From an uncultured Collinsella sp. (lineage in GTDB: Bacteria; Actinomycetota; Coriobacteriia; Coriobacteriales; Coriobacteriaceae): a DNA stretch of 12,144 bases. Positions 1-6,350 of the stretch are shown piece after piece. The notes under the pieces are model-generated. The model was not told the origin of the DNA. It ran no database searches and saw only the letters and a program-made list of their open reading frames with translations. The stretch spans positions 1-12,144 of the forward strand of contig CALFDL010000082.1 of NCBI GenBank assembly GCA_937950415.1, in the 5' to 3' direction. Within the stretch, counting starts at the first letter, position 1, and the number at the start of each line of letters is the position of its first letter. The position numbers were made by a program, and so were the translations under genes.

Positions 1-1
1 C

Positions 2-97
2 ATCGCTCCGTCACCCGTATCCGACGATCGCGGTTGGGACGCAATCTATTCCGAAGCCATGGATGAGCATTATCGCCAAAAGGGGATGATCCAGTGA
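2..97 (+). CDS. C-terminal end of an upstream small protein, possible antitoxin (partial)
   Basis: An open frame enters from the window edge and ends at TGA 95-97. The visible 31 residues are polar and end in DEHYRQKGMIQ. The stop overlaps the GTG start of the PIN-domain gene (GTGA, 94-97), so the two are almost certainly translationally coupled. In type II toxin-antitoxin loci of the PIN family the antitoxin gene normally comes first and overlaps the toxin in this way, so this is inferred to be the antitoxin. Its DNA-binding domain would lie outside the window and the antitoxin family cannot be told. It could instead be the end of an unrelated gene. Confidence 0.55.
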   Translation: MAPSPVSDDRGWDAIYSEAMDEHYRQKGMIQ

Positions 98-609
98 GTG
101 GGGCTCCCCTCAAAATAATGGTGGACGCCAACGTATGGGTCGATTCGTTTTGCGCCGACCATGCCGAGTCGCTCGCTGCCCGTGCCTTTATCGGACAGGC
201 GGCGGAGGCGGGGGCATTGCTGTTCTTTCCGGTGCATATCGCCAAGGACGTGCTGTACGTTGTCCAACACGAACTGAGGCGTAGCGTTCTTGCCAGCGGG
301 GGAGCGCTCGACGAGGCATCTGCCCGTGCAATTGGCGATGCGGCGTTGGCGTTTGTTCGGAACATGACCGAAAACGCCACGGCCGTGGGTGCAGATGCGT
401 CGGACCTTTGGCTGGCCGACAAATACTTAGCGCTCCATCGCGATTACGAGGACAACTTGGTGCTCGCCGCGTGTAAGCGCGCACAGGTCGATTACTTGGT
501 GACCAATGATCGCAAGCTGCTCGAACATGCCGATCTTGCAGCAAAGACACCTCGTCAAATGATGCCGATTCTGGCTTTGGCCGAACGCGGCGGCGCGGCT
601 ATCGGCTGA
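94..609 (+). CDS. PIN-domain protein, probable VapC-like toxin ribonuclease
   Basis: 171 residues. PIN domains are Mg-dependent ribonucleases built round a cluster of acidic residues. Visible here are the N-terminal strand IMVDANVWVD with Asp11 and Asp17, the central acidic stretch DYEDN (Asp117, Glu119, Asp120), and the C-terminal strand YLVTNDRKLL with Asp139. These match the usual order and spacing of the PIN active site. The KDVLY segment at 51-55 resembles the PIN subfamily that pairs with small antitoxins. The GTG start at 94 overlaps the stop of the preceding frame by 4 bp, so the toxin is probably made only when the upstream gene is translated. At 171 residues it is longer than classic VapC (about 130), because of an Ala-rich helical insert at about 60-110. 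A role as the toxin of a type II pair is inferred from fold and context; the RNA target is unknown. Confidence 0.75.
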   Translation: MSGAPLKIMVDANVWVDSFCADHAESLAARAFIGQAAEAGALLFFPVHIAKDVLYVVQHELRRSVLASGGALDEASARAIGDAALAFVRNMTENATAVGADASDLWLADKYLALHRDYEDNLVLAACKRAQVDYLVTNDRKLLEHADLAAKTPRQMMPILALAERGGAAIG

Positions 610-623
610 CGCGAACTGTTTGT

Positions 624-655
624 GGGCCTCTTGGACGACGATGCACCAAGGGCCC
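624..655. terminator. weak hairpin between convergent genes
   Basis: GGGCC-CTTGG (624-634, with T629 bulged) can pair with CCAAGGGCCC (646-655) round an 11-nt loop. It lies between the convergent PIN-domain gene and the minus-strand gene ending at 668. Neither side carries a good T-run, so it is at best a weak or factor-assisted terminator. Confidence 0.3.
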
Positions 656-667
656 CGCGTCTGCTAT

Positions 668-1102
668 TTACAAAAGCTCGGCCTTGATGGCGGGACTTTC
701 TGCGAGCTGCTCGGCTGCCTTTTCGTCGGAGCTGTCGAGTGCTGCCAGACTGCGGTAGACCCACTCGTTGACCTGGGTGTTCTTGACGCCTGCGGTCTGC
801 ATAAGGGCGCCTACCTCGCGGATTGCTGCGAGCAGATCGGCTTTGGGACCCGCGAGCTCGACCTCGATGCCGTGGTAGGCGGCCACGCCGCGGTTCTCAC
901 TCACGTGGTCGATAAAGCCCTCGACGGTCTCAAGCTGCTGGGCGAGAGCTGCATCATCGTCAGTGTCCAGCGCGACGAGTGCGTTCGATACCGTGAGGGC
1001 GGGATGTCCGCACGGTACAAAGCCTTCGATGACATCCATGGCTTCGGTAATGGTTGAGCCCAGGCCTGCGAGGGCATTGACGAGTTGCTGTTTGGTATCC
1101 AT
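668..1102 (-). CDS. hypothetical acidic helical protein, 144 residues
   Basis: I do not recognise this protein. It starts at ATG 1102-1100 with AGGA six bases upstream and ends at TAA 670-668. The product is acidic, predicted to be mostly helical, and has no signal peptide or membrane segment. Features that stand out are a PCGHPAL segment at residues 30-36, an Asp run at 47-50 (DTDDD), and an invariant-looking VNEWVYRSLAALDSS stretch at 111-125. It stands alone, convergent to the PIN-domain gene and divergent from ssrA. A possible promoter lies about 35 bp upstream. The good RBS and actinobacterial codon use support it as a real gene; the long plus-strand frame opposite it (620-1057) is taken as its shadow. 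Function unknown. Confidence 0.7.
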   Translation of the reverse strand: MDTKQQLVNALAGLGSTITEAMDVIEGFVPCGHPALTVSNALVALDTDDDAALAQQLETVEGFIDHVSENRGVAAYHGIEVELAGPKADLLAAIREVGALMQTAGVKNTQVNEWVYRSLAALDSSDEKAAEQLAESPAIKAELL

Positions 1103-1138
1103 AACGGTCCTTTCGACGGGTCAATTTTGCTTGGCGAA

Positions 1139-1166
1139 AATATACGTGACGCGATCGGTAGTAAAA
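1139..1166 (-). promoter_or_regulatory. candidate promoter of the 144-residue hypothetical protein
   Basis: Read on the minus strand, TTTTAC (1166-1161) is 16 bp from TATATT (1144-1139). Transcription would begin near 1132, about 30 nt before the ATG. The -35 box is poor, so the call rests mainly on the -10 and position. Confidence 0.35.
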
Positions 1167-1234
1167 GTGCAAAGTACGGCGCACATTGGGGTCTTCACAG
1201 CTCGTGCATAGAACAGCTGTCCGCTTTCAGAACG

Positions 1235-1243
1235 TGGTAAGAT
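1235..1243 (+). promoter_or_regulatory. candidate extended -10 element for ssrA
   Basis: TGGTAAGAT at 1235-1243 fits the extended -10 pattern (TG, one base, then TAAGAT). No convincing -35 is visible. Transcription would begin near 1250, giving about 90 nt of precursor to be removed by RNase P. The interval 1103-1339 otherwise holds no gene. It contains one GC hairpin in the precursor, GCGGGG 1256-1261 with CCCCGC 1266-1271 round a CTCG loop. Confidence 0.4.
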
Positions 1244-1339
1244 AACACTTCGCAAGCGGGGCTCGCCCCGCATGTTCCTTGAAAAGTCGACGGGTGTTGG
1301 GTGCTCGTGCCCAATGCCATCCAGACTTTCCCGACATTC

Positions 1340-1703
1340 GGGGGCGACTGGTTTCGACACGATAGCTCTGAGAGAGGAAGCAAGCCGAGGTCTCCTCGCC
1401 TCGTTAAACAGGGGTACCGTCAAATTGAATTGACAACAACTCTTCTTTTGAGCCTATGGCTCTCGCTGCTTAGTTTATAGCGGCGCGTCAACCCGGTGAT
1501 TTCCCCGACACCGGCGCGACGTCATTTTAGGGGAATGCTCCCGCGCACGTAATCGGTATGGCGCGGGCTAAGACCGAACCGGTTGGGATGCCGCGAGCGT
1601 GTCGCTGCGCGCAAAGCGTCCGAGACTAAACCAGCGACTGAGCTTGGAGATGCCAATCAGGGGGCTTTCGTGGACCGGAGTTCGATTCTCCGCGCCTCCA
1701 CCA
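1340..1703 (+). ncRNA. ssrA: transfer-messenger RNA (tmRNA)
   Basis: One-piece tmRNA of about 364 nt. It frees stalled ribosomes and adds a degradation tag. The 5' end GGGGGCG (1340-1346) pairs with CGCCTCC (1693-1699), followed by discriminator A1700 and an encoded CCA (1701-1703). Pair G1342-T1697 is the third acceptor pair and gives the G-U wobble that identifies RNAs charged with alanine. The tRNA-like domain shows GGTTTCGACA near the 5' end and a T-arm GGAGTTCGATTCTCC near the 3' end. A reading frame at 1432-1470 encodes the tag, ending ALAA before TAG 1471-1473. GC-rich complementary segments after it, such as GGTGA...GACACC and CGCGC...GCGCG, fit the pseudoknot region. Ends are set from the acceptor stem, so they should be accurate to a base or two. 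Confidence 0.95.
1432..1473 (+). other. tmRNA tag reading frame
   Basis: Codons GAC AAC AAC TCT TCT TTT GAG CCT ATG GCT CTC GCT GCT TAG give the tag DNNSSFEPMALAA. The ALAA end is the usual protease-recognition end. The resume codon is inferred to be GAC 1432-1434, because TGA lies two codons upstream in frame; starting one codon earlier (ATT) cannot be excluded. Confidence 0.75.
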
Positions 1704-1711
1704 TAAGTAAC

Positions 1712-1749
1712 AGGCAGGTAGATATTCATATCTACCTGCCTTTTTATTT
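1712..1749 (+). terminator. intrinsic terminator of ssrA
   Basis: AGGCAGGTAGATA (1712-1724) pairs perfectly with TATCTACCTGCCT (1729-1741) round a 4-nt loop, followed by TTTTTATTT (1741-1749). It starts 9 nt after the tmRNA CCA end. Confidence 0.93.
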
Positions 1750-1760
1750 CTAGTCCGTAC

Positions 1761-1777
1761 CGCGGAGAATCGAACTC
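1761..1777 (-). repeat. inverted copy of the tmRNA T-arm
   Basis: CGCGGAGAATCGAACTC is the exact reverse complement of tmRNA bases 1678-1694 (T-arm and start of the 3' acceptor strand). The match stops sharply at both ends. On the minus strand it reads as the 3' part of a tRNA-like molecule, but no CCA or upstream tRNA body follows the pattern. It may be a relic of a tRNA/tmRNA gene or of an integration event, or an antisense element. Confidence 0.6.
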
Positions 1778-1821
1778 TATGCAGGGCGCGGGCGTAAAGA
1801 AAACGCTTCAGTGACGCAGGG

Positions 1822-2084
1822 TGGGACGCGTTTTCCCAATGGCGGCCCAGGCGGAAAGCGCATCCCGGAATCCGCACTCAGACTGGGACGTAGTTTCCGG
1901 ATGGTGTCTCAAACGGAAACCGCATCCCGGAATCTAGGCTCGGAATGGGATACATTTTCCGGATGACGCCTCAAGCGGAAACCGCGACCCGGAATCGAGC
2001 CGTAGAGTGGGACATGCTTTCCCAATGGCAGCCCAGGCGGAAAGTCCATCCCGAAATCGCCCCTCAGAACGGGACGTACTTTCC
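1822..2084. repeat. array of four and a half 62-bp hairpin repeats
   Basis: Units begin at 1822, 1884, 1946 and 2008, exactly 62 bp apart, and a fifth left arm begins at 2070. Each unit has a 14-nt left arm (type GGGACGNNNTTTCC), a 16-nt middle and a 14-nt right arm (type GGAAANCGCATCCC), which are imperfectly complementary, then an 18-nt link beginning GGAATC. Hairpins occupy 1823-1866, 1885-1928, 1947-1990 and 2009-2052. Units 1 and 4 share the middle CAATGGC(G/A)GCCCAGGC, while 2 and 3 share GGATG....CTCAA.C, an A-B-B-A order. Short open frames through the array are repeat translations, not genes. With 1750-1821 and 2085-2160, which show nothing else beyond the inverted T-arm, this fills the gap between ssrA and the phospholipase. 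Confidence 0.85.
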
Positions 2085-2171
2085 GCTCCATCTTCTCAAC
2101 TCCAAAACCTATGCGCCCTCCATTCCAAAACTGGGTAGAAGAAAGCCAAAACGCAATCGCAGGAGGTCAAT

Positions 2172-3050
2172 ATGACTGCAGAAGATAAAGCAAAGAACGC
2201 CGGCAAGGTCGCGCTCGTTTTGGAGGGCGGCAGCTTCCGCGGGCAATTTACCGCAGGCGTGCTCGACGTTCTCATGGAGGCTGGCGTCGAGATTCCGGCG
2301 GTATATGGCGTATCGGCCGGCGCCCTCAACGGCGTGAACTACAAGTCGCACCAGATCGGCCGTGCCAACCGCATCAACCTGGCTTTCTGCAACGACAGCC
2401 GCTTCATGGGCGCTGCATCGTTTGCGTCCACGGGCTCTATCGTCGGCTACGACTTTATCTTCAACGATGTCCAGGACCGCCTGGATCCCTTTGACAACGA
2501 GACGTTCGACGCGAGCCCCATCGAGATGTACGCCGTCGCGACGGACATGCTCTTTGGAACCGCCACGTACCTGCCGGTCAAAAGCGCCGTGCTCGATCTC
2601 GATGCCGTGCGCGCATCGACCTCGTTGCCGCTGGTGACGCCGCCGGTCGAGATTGACGGGCACAAATACGTCGACGGCGGCGTGGCCGATTCGGTTCCTA
2701 TCGAGCATGTGCTCGAGGAGGCGGGCTTCGACCGTGCGGTCGTCATCGTCACGCAGGACCGCTCGTACGAGAAAAAGCCCTACGAGTTCATGCCTGCCGC
2801 GCGCGCCCGCTATGCCGACTACCCCTACCTGCTCGAGGCTATCGAGACGCGCCACGACCGCTATAACATCCAGCGCATGCACCTGTGGAAGTATGAGCGC
2901 GAGGGCCGCGCGCTGGTCGTTGCTCCGCAAAAGCCGGTCGAGGTCGGCCATGTCGAACACGATCCGGCAAAGCTCCTCGACCTGTATATTCAGGGTCGCC
3001 AGGAGGCAAAGCGCTTGCTGGGAGATATCGAGGCGTTTGTCGAGCGCTAG
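2172..3050 (+). CDS. patatin-like phospholipase family protein
   Basis: 292 residues. Patatin-like enzymes are lipid acyl hydrolases using a Ser-Asp dyad. The three hallmarks are in order: the glycine-rich oxyanion loop GGSFRG (19-24), the nucleophile elbow GVSAG with Ser48 (46-50), and the catalytic Asp168 in VDGGVADSVP. Length and order match the bacterial YjjU/YchK-like group of cytoplasmic or membrane-associated patatins. There is no signal peptide or transmembrane helix. ATG 2172 is preceded by a perfect AGGAGG (2161-2166) at 5-nt spacing. The gene stands alone between the hairpin repeats and rplM; no clear promoter or terminator is visible next to it. The physiological lipid substrate cannot be told from sequence. 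Confidence 0.9.
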   Translation: MTAEDKAKNAGKVALVLEGGSFRGQFTAGVLDVLMEAGVEIPAVYGVSAGALNGVNYKSHQIGRANRINLAFCNDSRFMGAASFASTGSIVGYDFIFNDVQDRLDPFDNETFDASPIEMYAVATDMLFGTATYLPVKSAVLDLDAVRASTSLPLVTPPVEIDGHKYVDGGVADSVPIEHVLEEAGFDRAVVIVTQDRSYEKKPYEFMPAARARYADYPYLLEAIETRHDRYNIQRMHLWKYEREGRALVVAPQKPVEVGHVEHDPAKLLDLYIQGRQEAKRLLGDIEAFVER

Positions 3051-3113
3051 CGTCGCGACGTCATGACCCATGGACGACATGTGCAGAAACTCTGGTCGGA
3101 GCCAAAATACCTG

Positions 3114-3141
3114 TTGACTCGTACGGCGAGCGGGGTAATAT
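3114..3141 (+). promoter_or_regulatory. promoter of the rplM-rpsI operon
   Basis: TTGACT (3114-3119), 16 bp, TAATAT (3136-3141). Both boxes match five of six consensus bases. Transcription would begin near 3147, about 60 nt before the rplM start. Confidence 0.78.
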
Positions 3142-3143
3142 AG

Positions 3144-3179
3144 ACGGGTTACTTGCAGAGCCCCGTGAATCTCTGTAAC
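3144..3179 (+). promoter_or_regulatory. foldable leader of rplM, possible autoregulatory site
   Basis: GTTAC (3148-3152) can pair with GTAAC (3175-3179), continued by AGAG (3157-3160) with CTCT (3171-3174). A competing stem pairs ACGGG (3144-3148) with CCCGT (3162-3166). The two share bases and cannot form fully together. Leaders before ribosomal protein genes are often bound by the encoded protein; that role is inferred. Confidence 0.4.
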
Positions 3180-3207
3180 AACACGTACTGTACATGGAGG
3201 AGTCTAA

Positions 3208-3651
3208 GTGATTTCGAAATCGACTCACTACGCCAAGCAGGGCGAGGTCCAGCGCAACTGGGTTCTCGTCGACGCCGATGGTGCTGTCCTGGGCCGTCTT
3301 GCCACCCAGATCGCAATGATCCTGCGCGGTAAGAACAAGCCCCAGTTCACGCCCAACAGCGACTGCGGCGACTTCGTTGTCGTCATCAACGCCGATAAGG
3401 TCCAGCTTACCGGTAACAAGGCCGACACGAAGACCTATTATCGCCACAGCGGCTACAACGGCGGCCTCAAGGCTGAGAGCTTCCGCCAGGCTATGGAGAA
3501 GCACCCGGAGAAGGTCATCGAGCGCGCCGTTCGCGGTATGCTGCCCAAGACCACCCTCGGCCGTGCCCAGATGACCAAGCTTAAGGTCTACGCTGGTGCC
3601 GAGCATCCGCATGCTGCCCAGAACCCCACGAAGATTGAGCTGGAGGCTTAA
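3208..3651 (+). CDS. rplM: 50S ribosomal protein L13
   Basis: 147 residues, the usual length of L13, an early-assembling protein of the large ribosomal subunit that binds 23S rRNA. Typical L13 segments are WVLVDADGAVLGRLATQIA (about 18-36), LRGKNKP, DFVVVINADKVQLTGNK, the YYRHSGYNGGLK motif, and the C-terminal MLPKTTLGR...LKVYAGAEHPH. The start is GTG 3208, chosen because GGAGGAG (3196-3202) lies 5 nt upstream and the protein then begins as L13 does. It is first in a two-gene operon with rpsI (2 bp between stop and ATG) behind a strong promoter. Confidence 0.98.
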   Translation: MISKSTHYAKQGEVQRNWVLVDADGAVLGRLATQIAMILRGKNKPQFTPNSDCGDFVVVINADKVQLTGNKADTKTYYRHSGYNGGLKAESFRQAMEKHPEKVIERAVRGMLPKTTLGRAQMTKLKVYAGAEHPHAAQNPTKIELEA

Positions 3652-3653
3652 AG

Positions 3654-4049
<396 letters not shown>

Positions 4050-4080
4050 GGTTTTATCTCCTTTCGAGATACAATGTACA

Positions 4081-4123
4081 AGCGGGGCCTGCCGATTCCT
4101 CGGCGGGTCCCGCTTTTCTTTTT
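4081..4123 (+). terminator. intrinsic terminator of the rplM-rpsI operon
   Basis: A 15-bp stem, AGCGGGGCCTGCCGA (4081-4095) with TCGGCGGGTCCCGCT (4100-4114), contains two G-U pairs, has a TTCC loop, and is followed by TTTTCTTTTT. A small extra hairpin (TATCTC 4056-4061 with GAGATA 4067-4072) lies just before it. Confidence 0.92.
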
Positions 4124-4172
4124 CGACTAGGGTGGGCGGTTGCATATCGCCTGCTAGGGAAGGAGCGATCCT

Positions 4173-5510
4173 ATGCCCCAGAACATCTTCGGTACCGACG
4201 GCGTCCGTGGCGTCGCCAACGCCGATCTTTCGTGCGACCTCGCGTTTCGCCTGGGTCGCGCGGCGACCAAGTTCCTTGGTCCGGATATCTGCATCGGCCG
4301 TGACACGCGCCTTTCGGGCACCATGCTCGAGAGCGCTCTGACCGCCGGCATTATGGCCGAGGGCGGCCGTCCGCATTGCTGTGGCGTCATCCCCACGCCT
4401 GCTGTGGCGCTGCTCACTGTTCAAAACGAGCTCGATGGCGGCATCGTCATCTCCGCTTCGCACAATCCGCCGGAGTTCAACGGCATCAAGTTCTTTAGCC
4501 GCAAGGGTATGAAGCTTCCCGATGCTGTCGAGGAAGAGATCAGCGCCTGGGTCATGTCCGAGGAAGCCATGGCTGCCGACACGCTGCCGACCGGTGCCGG
4601 CGTGGGCCACATCATCAAGATGAAGGACGCCCGCAAGGCATATGTCGACCACGCCATCAGCACCCTCGACGGCCTTAAGCTCGATGGCCTGGTCGTTGCC
4701 GTTGACTGCGGCCACGGTGCTTCTTGCCAGACCACGCCCGCCGCACTGCAGCGCCTAGGTGCCACGGTGCACGCTATCAACACCGATTACTGCGGCACTG
4801 ACATTAACGTTGAGTGCGGCTCTACGCACCTCGAGCCCCTGCGCGAGCTCGTGCTGCGCACCCATGCTGACATCGGTCTGGCCCACGACGGCGACGCCGA
4901 CCGCGTGCTGTTCGTGGACAGCGAGGGCAATGAGATCGACGGTGACTACATCCTGGCTATCTGCGGTTCTGACCTCGCCGCTCGCGGCAAGCTCGCCAAC
5001 TCCGAGATCGTCTCGACCGTCATGTGCAACCTGGGCTTCTCCATCGCTATGAAGGAGCAGGGCTTCGAGATGGTTCAGACCGCCGTGGGCGACCGCTACG
5101 TTCTGGAGCGCATGCTCGCGGACGGTGCTGTCATCGGCGGCGAGCAGTCCGGTCACATCATCTTCCTGGAGCACAACACCACCGGCGACGGCTTGGTGAC
5201 GGCTCTGCAGCTGCTGGCCGTGCTCAAGCGCACCGGTCGTACCCTCACCGATCTTGCCGGCATCATGAAGAAGTACCCGCAGGTACTCGTCAACGTGCAT
5301 TCCGACAACAAGGCTGGTCTGGACGGTTGCCAGCCCATCTGGGATGCCGTCGCTGCTGCCGAGAAGGAGCTTGATGGCCGCGGCCGCATTCTGGTGCGCC
5401 CGAGCGGTACCGAGCCGCTGGTCCGTGTGATGGCCGAGGCCGAGACGCACGAGTTGACCCAGCGCGTTGTTGACGACATCGTCGAGGTTGTCAAGCGCGA
5501 ACTTCCCTAA
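4173..5510 (+). CDS. glmM: phosphoglucosamine mutase
   Basis: 445 residues, full length. GlmM interconverts glucosamine-6-phosphate and glucosamine-1-phosphate on the way to UDP-GlcNAc for peptidoglycan. All four functional loops of the alpha-D-phosphohexomutase family are present: the N-terminal FGTDGVRG (6-13), the phosphoserine loop ISASHNPP with Ser96, the metal loop DGDADR (239-244), the sugar loop GGEQSGH (322-328), and the phosphate-binding loop RPSGTEP (409-415). The FGTDGVRG start and the GGEQSGH form favour GlmM over phosphomannomutase. AGGAG (4161-4165) is 7 nt before ATG. It follows rpsI, the same order as in many Actinobacteria, but the terminator between them suggests separate or read-through expression; no clear promoter is visible in 4124-4160. 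Confidence 0.97.
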   Translation: MPQNIFGTDGVRGVANADLSCDLAFRLGRAATKFLGPDICIGRDTRLSGTMLESALTAGIMAEGGRPHCCGVIPTPAVALLTVQNELDGGIVISASHNPPEFNGIKFFSRKGMKLPDAVEEEISAWVMSEEAMAADTLPTGAGVGHIIKMKDARKAYVDHAISTLDGLKLDGLVVAVDCGHGASCQTTPAALQRLGATVHAINTDYCGTDINVECGSTHLEPLRELVLRTHADIGLAHDGDADRVLFVDSEGNEIDGDYILAICGSDLAARGKLANSEIVSTVMCNLGFSIAMKEQGFEMVQTAVGDRYVLERMLADGAVIGGEQSGHIIFLEHNTTGDGLVTALQLLAVLKRTGRTLTDLAGIMKKYPQVLVNVHSDNKAGLDGCQPIWDAVAAAEKELDGRGRILVRPSGTEPLVRVMAEAETHELTQRVVDDIVEVVKRELP

Positions 5511-5531
5511 TGGCCAAAAACGGGTGCCAAG

Positions 5532-5540
5532 TGGTAAACT
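5532..5540 (+). promoter_or_regulatory. candidate extended -10 element for the PTS IIA gene
   Basis: TGGTAAACT at 5532-5540 fits the extended -10 pattern and resembles the TGGTAAGAT element before ssrA. No clear -35 is seen. Transcription would start near 5547, giving a leader of about 35 nt. Confidence 0.4.
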
Positions 5541-5581
5541 GACAAGGTTATTTTGATTGATTGGTATGTCCGAGGGGGAGC

Positions 5582-6079
5582 ATGTTCACTAAAGTCCTAA
5601 GGTCTTTTGGTATGCGTGGTCGAGTCCTTACGCTGGATGCTCCCATCTCGGGTGATGTCATTCCGTTGTCCGAGGTCAATGACCAGACGTTTGCCACCGG
5701 CCTTTTGGGCCAGGGCGTGGCGATTCAGCCTACCGGCACGCGCGTGATTGCGCCGGCAGACGCCAAGGTCGAGGCCATTTTTCCCACGGGACACGCCGTT
5801 GCGCTTAACACAGTCGATGGCTTGGACGTGCTCATCCACGTTGGTTTGGACACTGTTCAACTCGAGGGCAAGCACTTTACCGTACATGCGCAAGTGGGCG
5901 ACATCGTCCATAAGGGCGATGTGCTCATCGAGTTCGATCGCGAGGCAATTGCTGCCGAGGGCTACGATGTGACGGTTCCCATCTTGGTGTGCAACTCCGT
6001 TGAGTTCTCGAGTATCAAGGGCTCTGTTGGTGTGCATGTCGAAGAGATGGACCAACTCATCGTTGCTCGCGAGCGCTAG
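5582..6079 (+). CDS. glucose-family PTS EIIA domain protein (stand-alone)
   Basis: 165 residues. EIIA of the glucose family takes phosphate from HPr and hands it to a IIB domain for sugar uptake; it may also act as a signalling protein. The body resembles E. coli EIIA-Glc: the segment IAPADAKVEAIFPTGHAVAL with His71, and the active-site strand VLIHVGLDTVQLEGK with His86, the inferred phosphorylated residue (His71 is the supporting one). VGDIVHKGDVLIEFD follows as in the family. ATG 5582 is chosen over an in-frame TTG at 5561 because GAGGGGG (5572-5578) lies just ahead of it and the longer form would only translate the RBS. No IIB or IIC gene is in the window, so its partner transporter is elsewhere. 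The nagB gene just downstream hints at glucose or N-acetylglucosamine import. Confidence 0.9.
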   Translation: MFTKVLRSFGMRGRVLTLDAPISGDVIPLSEVNDQTFATGLLGQGVAIQPTGTRVIAPADAKVEAIFPTGHAVALNTVDGLDVLIHVGLDTVQLEGKHFTVHAQVGDIVHKGDVLIEFDREAIAAEGYDVTVPILVCNSVEFSSIKGSVGVHVEEMDQLIVARER

Positions 6080-6101
6080 CAAGTGCACGTGGCCATTAGT
6101 C

Positions 6102-6107
6102 TACAAT
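6102..6107 (+). promoter_or_regulatory. candidate -10 element of nagB
   Basis: TACAAT matches five of six -10 consensus bases. No good -35 is seen at the expected distance. A start near 6114 would place the strong hairpin at 6123-6150 at the 5' end of the nagB mRNA. Confidence 0.45.
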
Positions 6108-6114
6108 TCAAACA

Positions 6115-6350
6115 CGTTTACGGAGGGCGCCCTTGAAAGAGGACGCCCTCAGTGGCAAGATGGGGTTTGTCCGAAGCTAAAAGGCTTTGGGTCACCGTGG
6201 ACGGGCAGGGGCCTCGACGCGGTTAGACACGAGACACATACATTACGCGACCTCGCCCTGGTGGCCGCACACGTTGGTTGCGGCCGACGCGGGCCGCGGG
6301 CAAGTGCTTGTAAGGGAGCCTTGCCTCTCTTGTACGAGAAAGGACGCGTA
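6115..6350 (+). promoter_or_regulatory. long structured leader of nagB
   Basis: The 271-bp gap before nagB has no gene but much complementarity. A GAAA-capped hairpin pairs GAGGGCG (6123-6129) with CGCCCTC (6144-6150) and CCTT (6131-6134) with GAGG (6139-6142). Further on, GGCCGCA (6263-6269) can pair with TGCGGCC (6279-6285), or GCGGCC (6280-6285) with GGCCGC (6292-6297); these exclude each other. GGCAAG (6299-6304) pairs with CTTGCC (6320-6325), or CCTT (6319-6322) could instead cover AAGG of the RBS. No T-run terminator is present, so any control would act on translation or stability. It does not match a riboswitch class I can recall. Confidence 0.5.

Noticed and set aside
620..1057. 145-residue plus-strand reading frame
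   Set aside because: It lies wholly opposite the minus-strand 144-residue gene, has no RBS, and its Cys-rich translation looks like a shadow.
1822..2084. CRISPR array
   Set aside because: The whole 62-bp unit is repeated with drift, and the links between hairpins are themselves similar; there are no unique spacers between invariant repeats and no cas genes.
1626..2091. minus-strand frames of 83 and 60 residues
   Set aside because: They translate the tmRNA 3' end and the hairpin repeats (recurring ENVSHS-like peptides) and have no RBS.
2109..3080. 323-residue minus-strand frame opposite the patatin gene
   Set aside because: The plus strand carries a complete patatin with all catalytic motifs and a perfect RBS; the reverse frame is a GC-bias shadow.
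4071..4076. TACAAT as a -10 box for glmM
   Set aside because: Transcription from it would start inside the rpsI terminator stem, and no -35 is present.
5561..5581. TTG start seven codons before the IIA ATG
   Set aside because: The extra residues would be encoded by the Shine-Dalgarno sequence itself.
6000..6350. N-terminal extension of NagB
   Set aside because: The frame is open by chance; it overlaps the IIA gene and translates the leader. NagB homology and the RBS start at ATG 6351.
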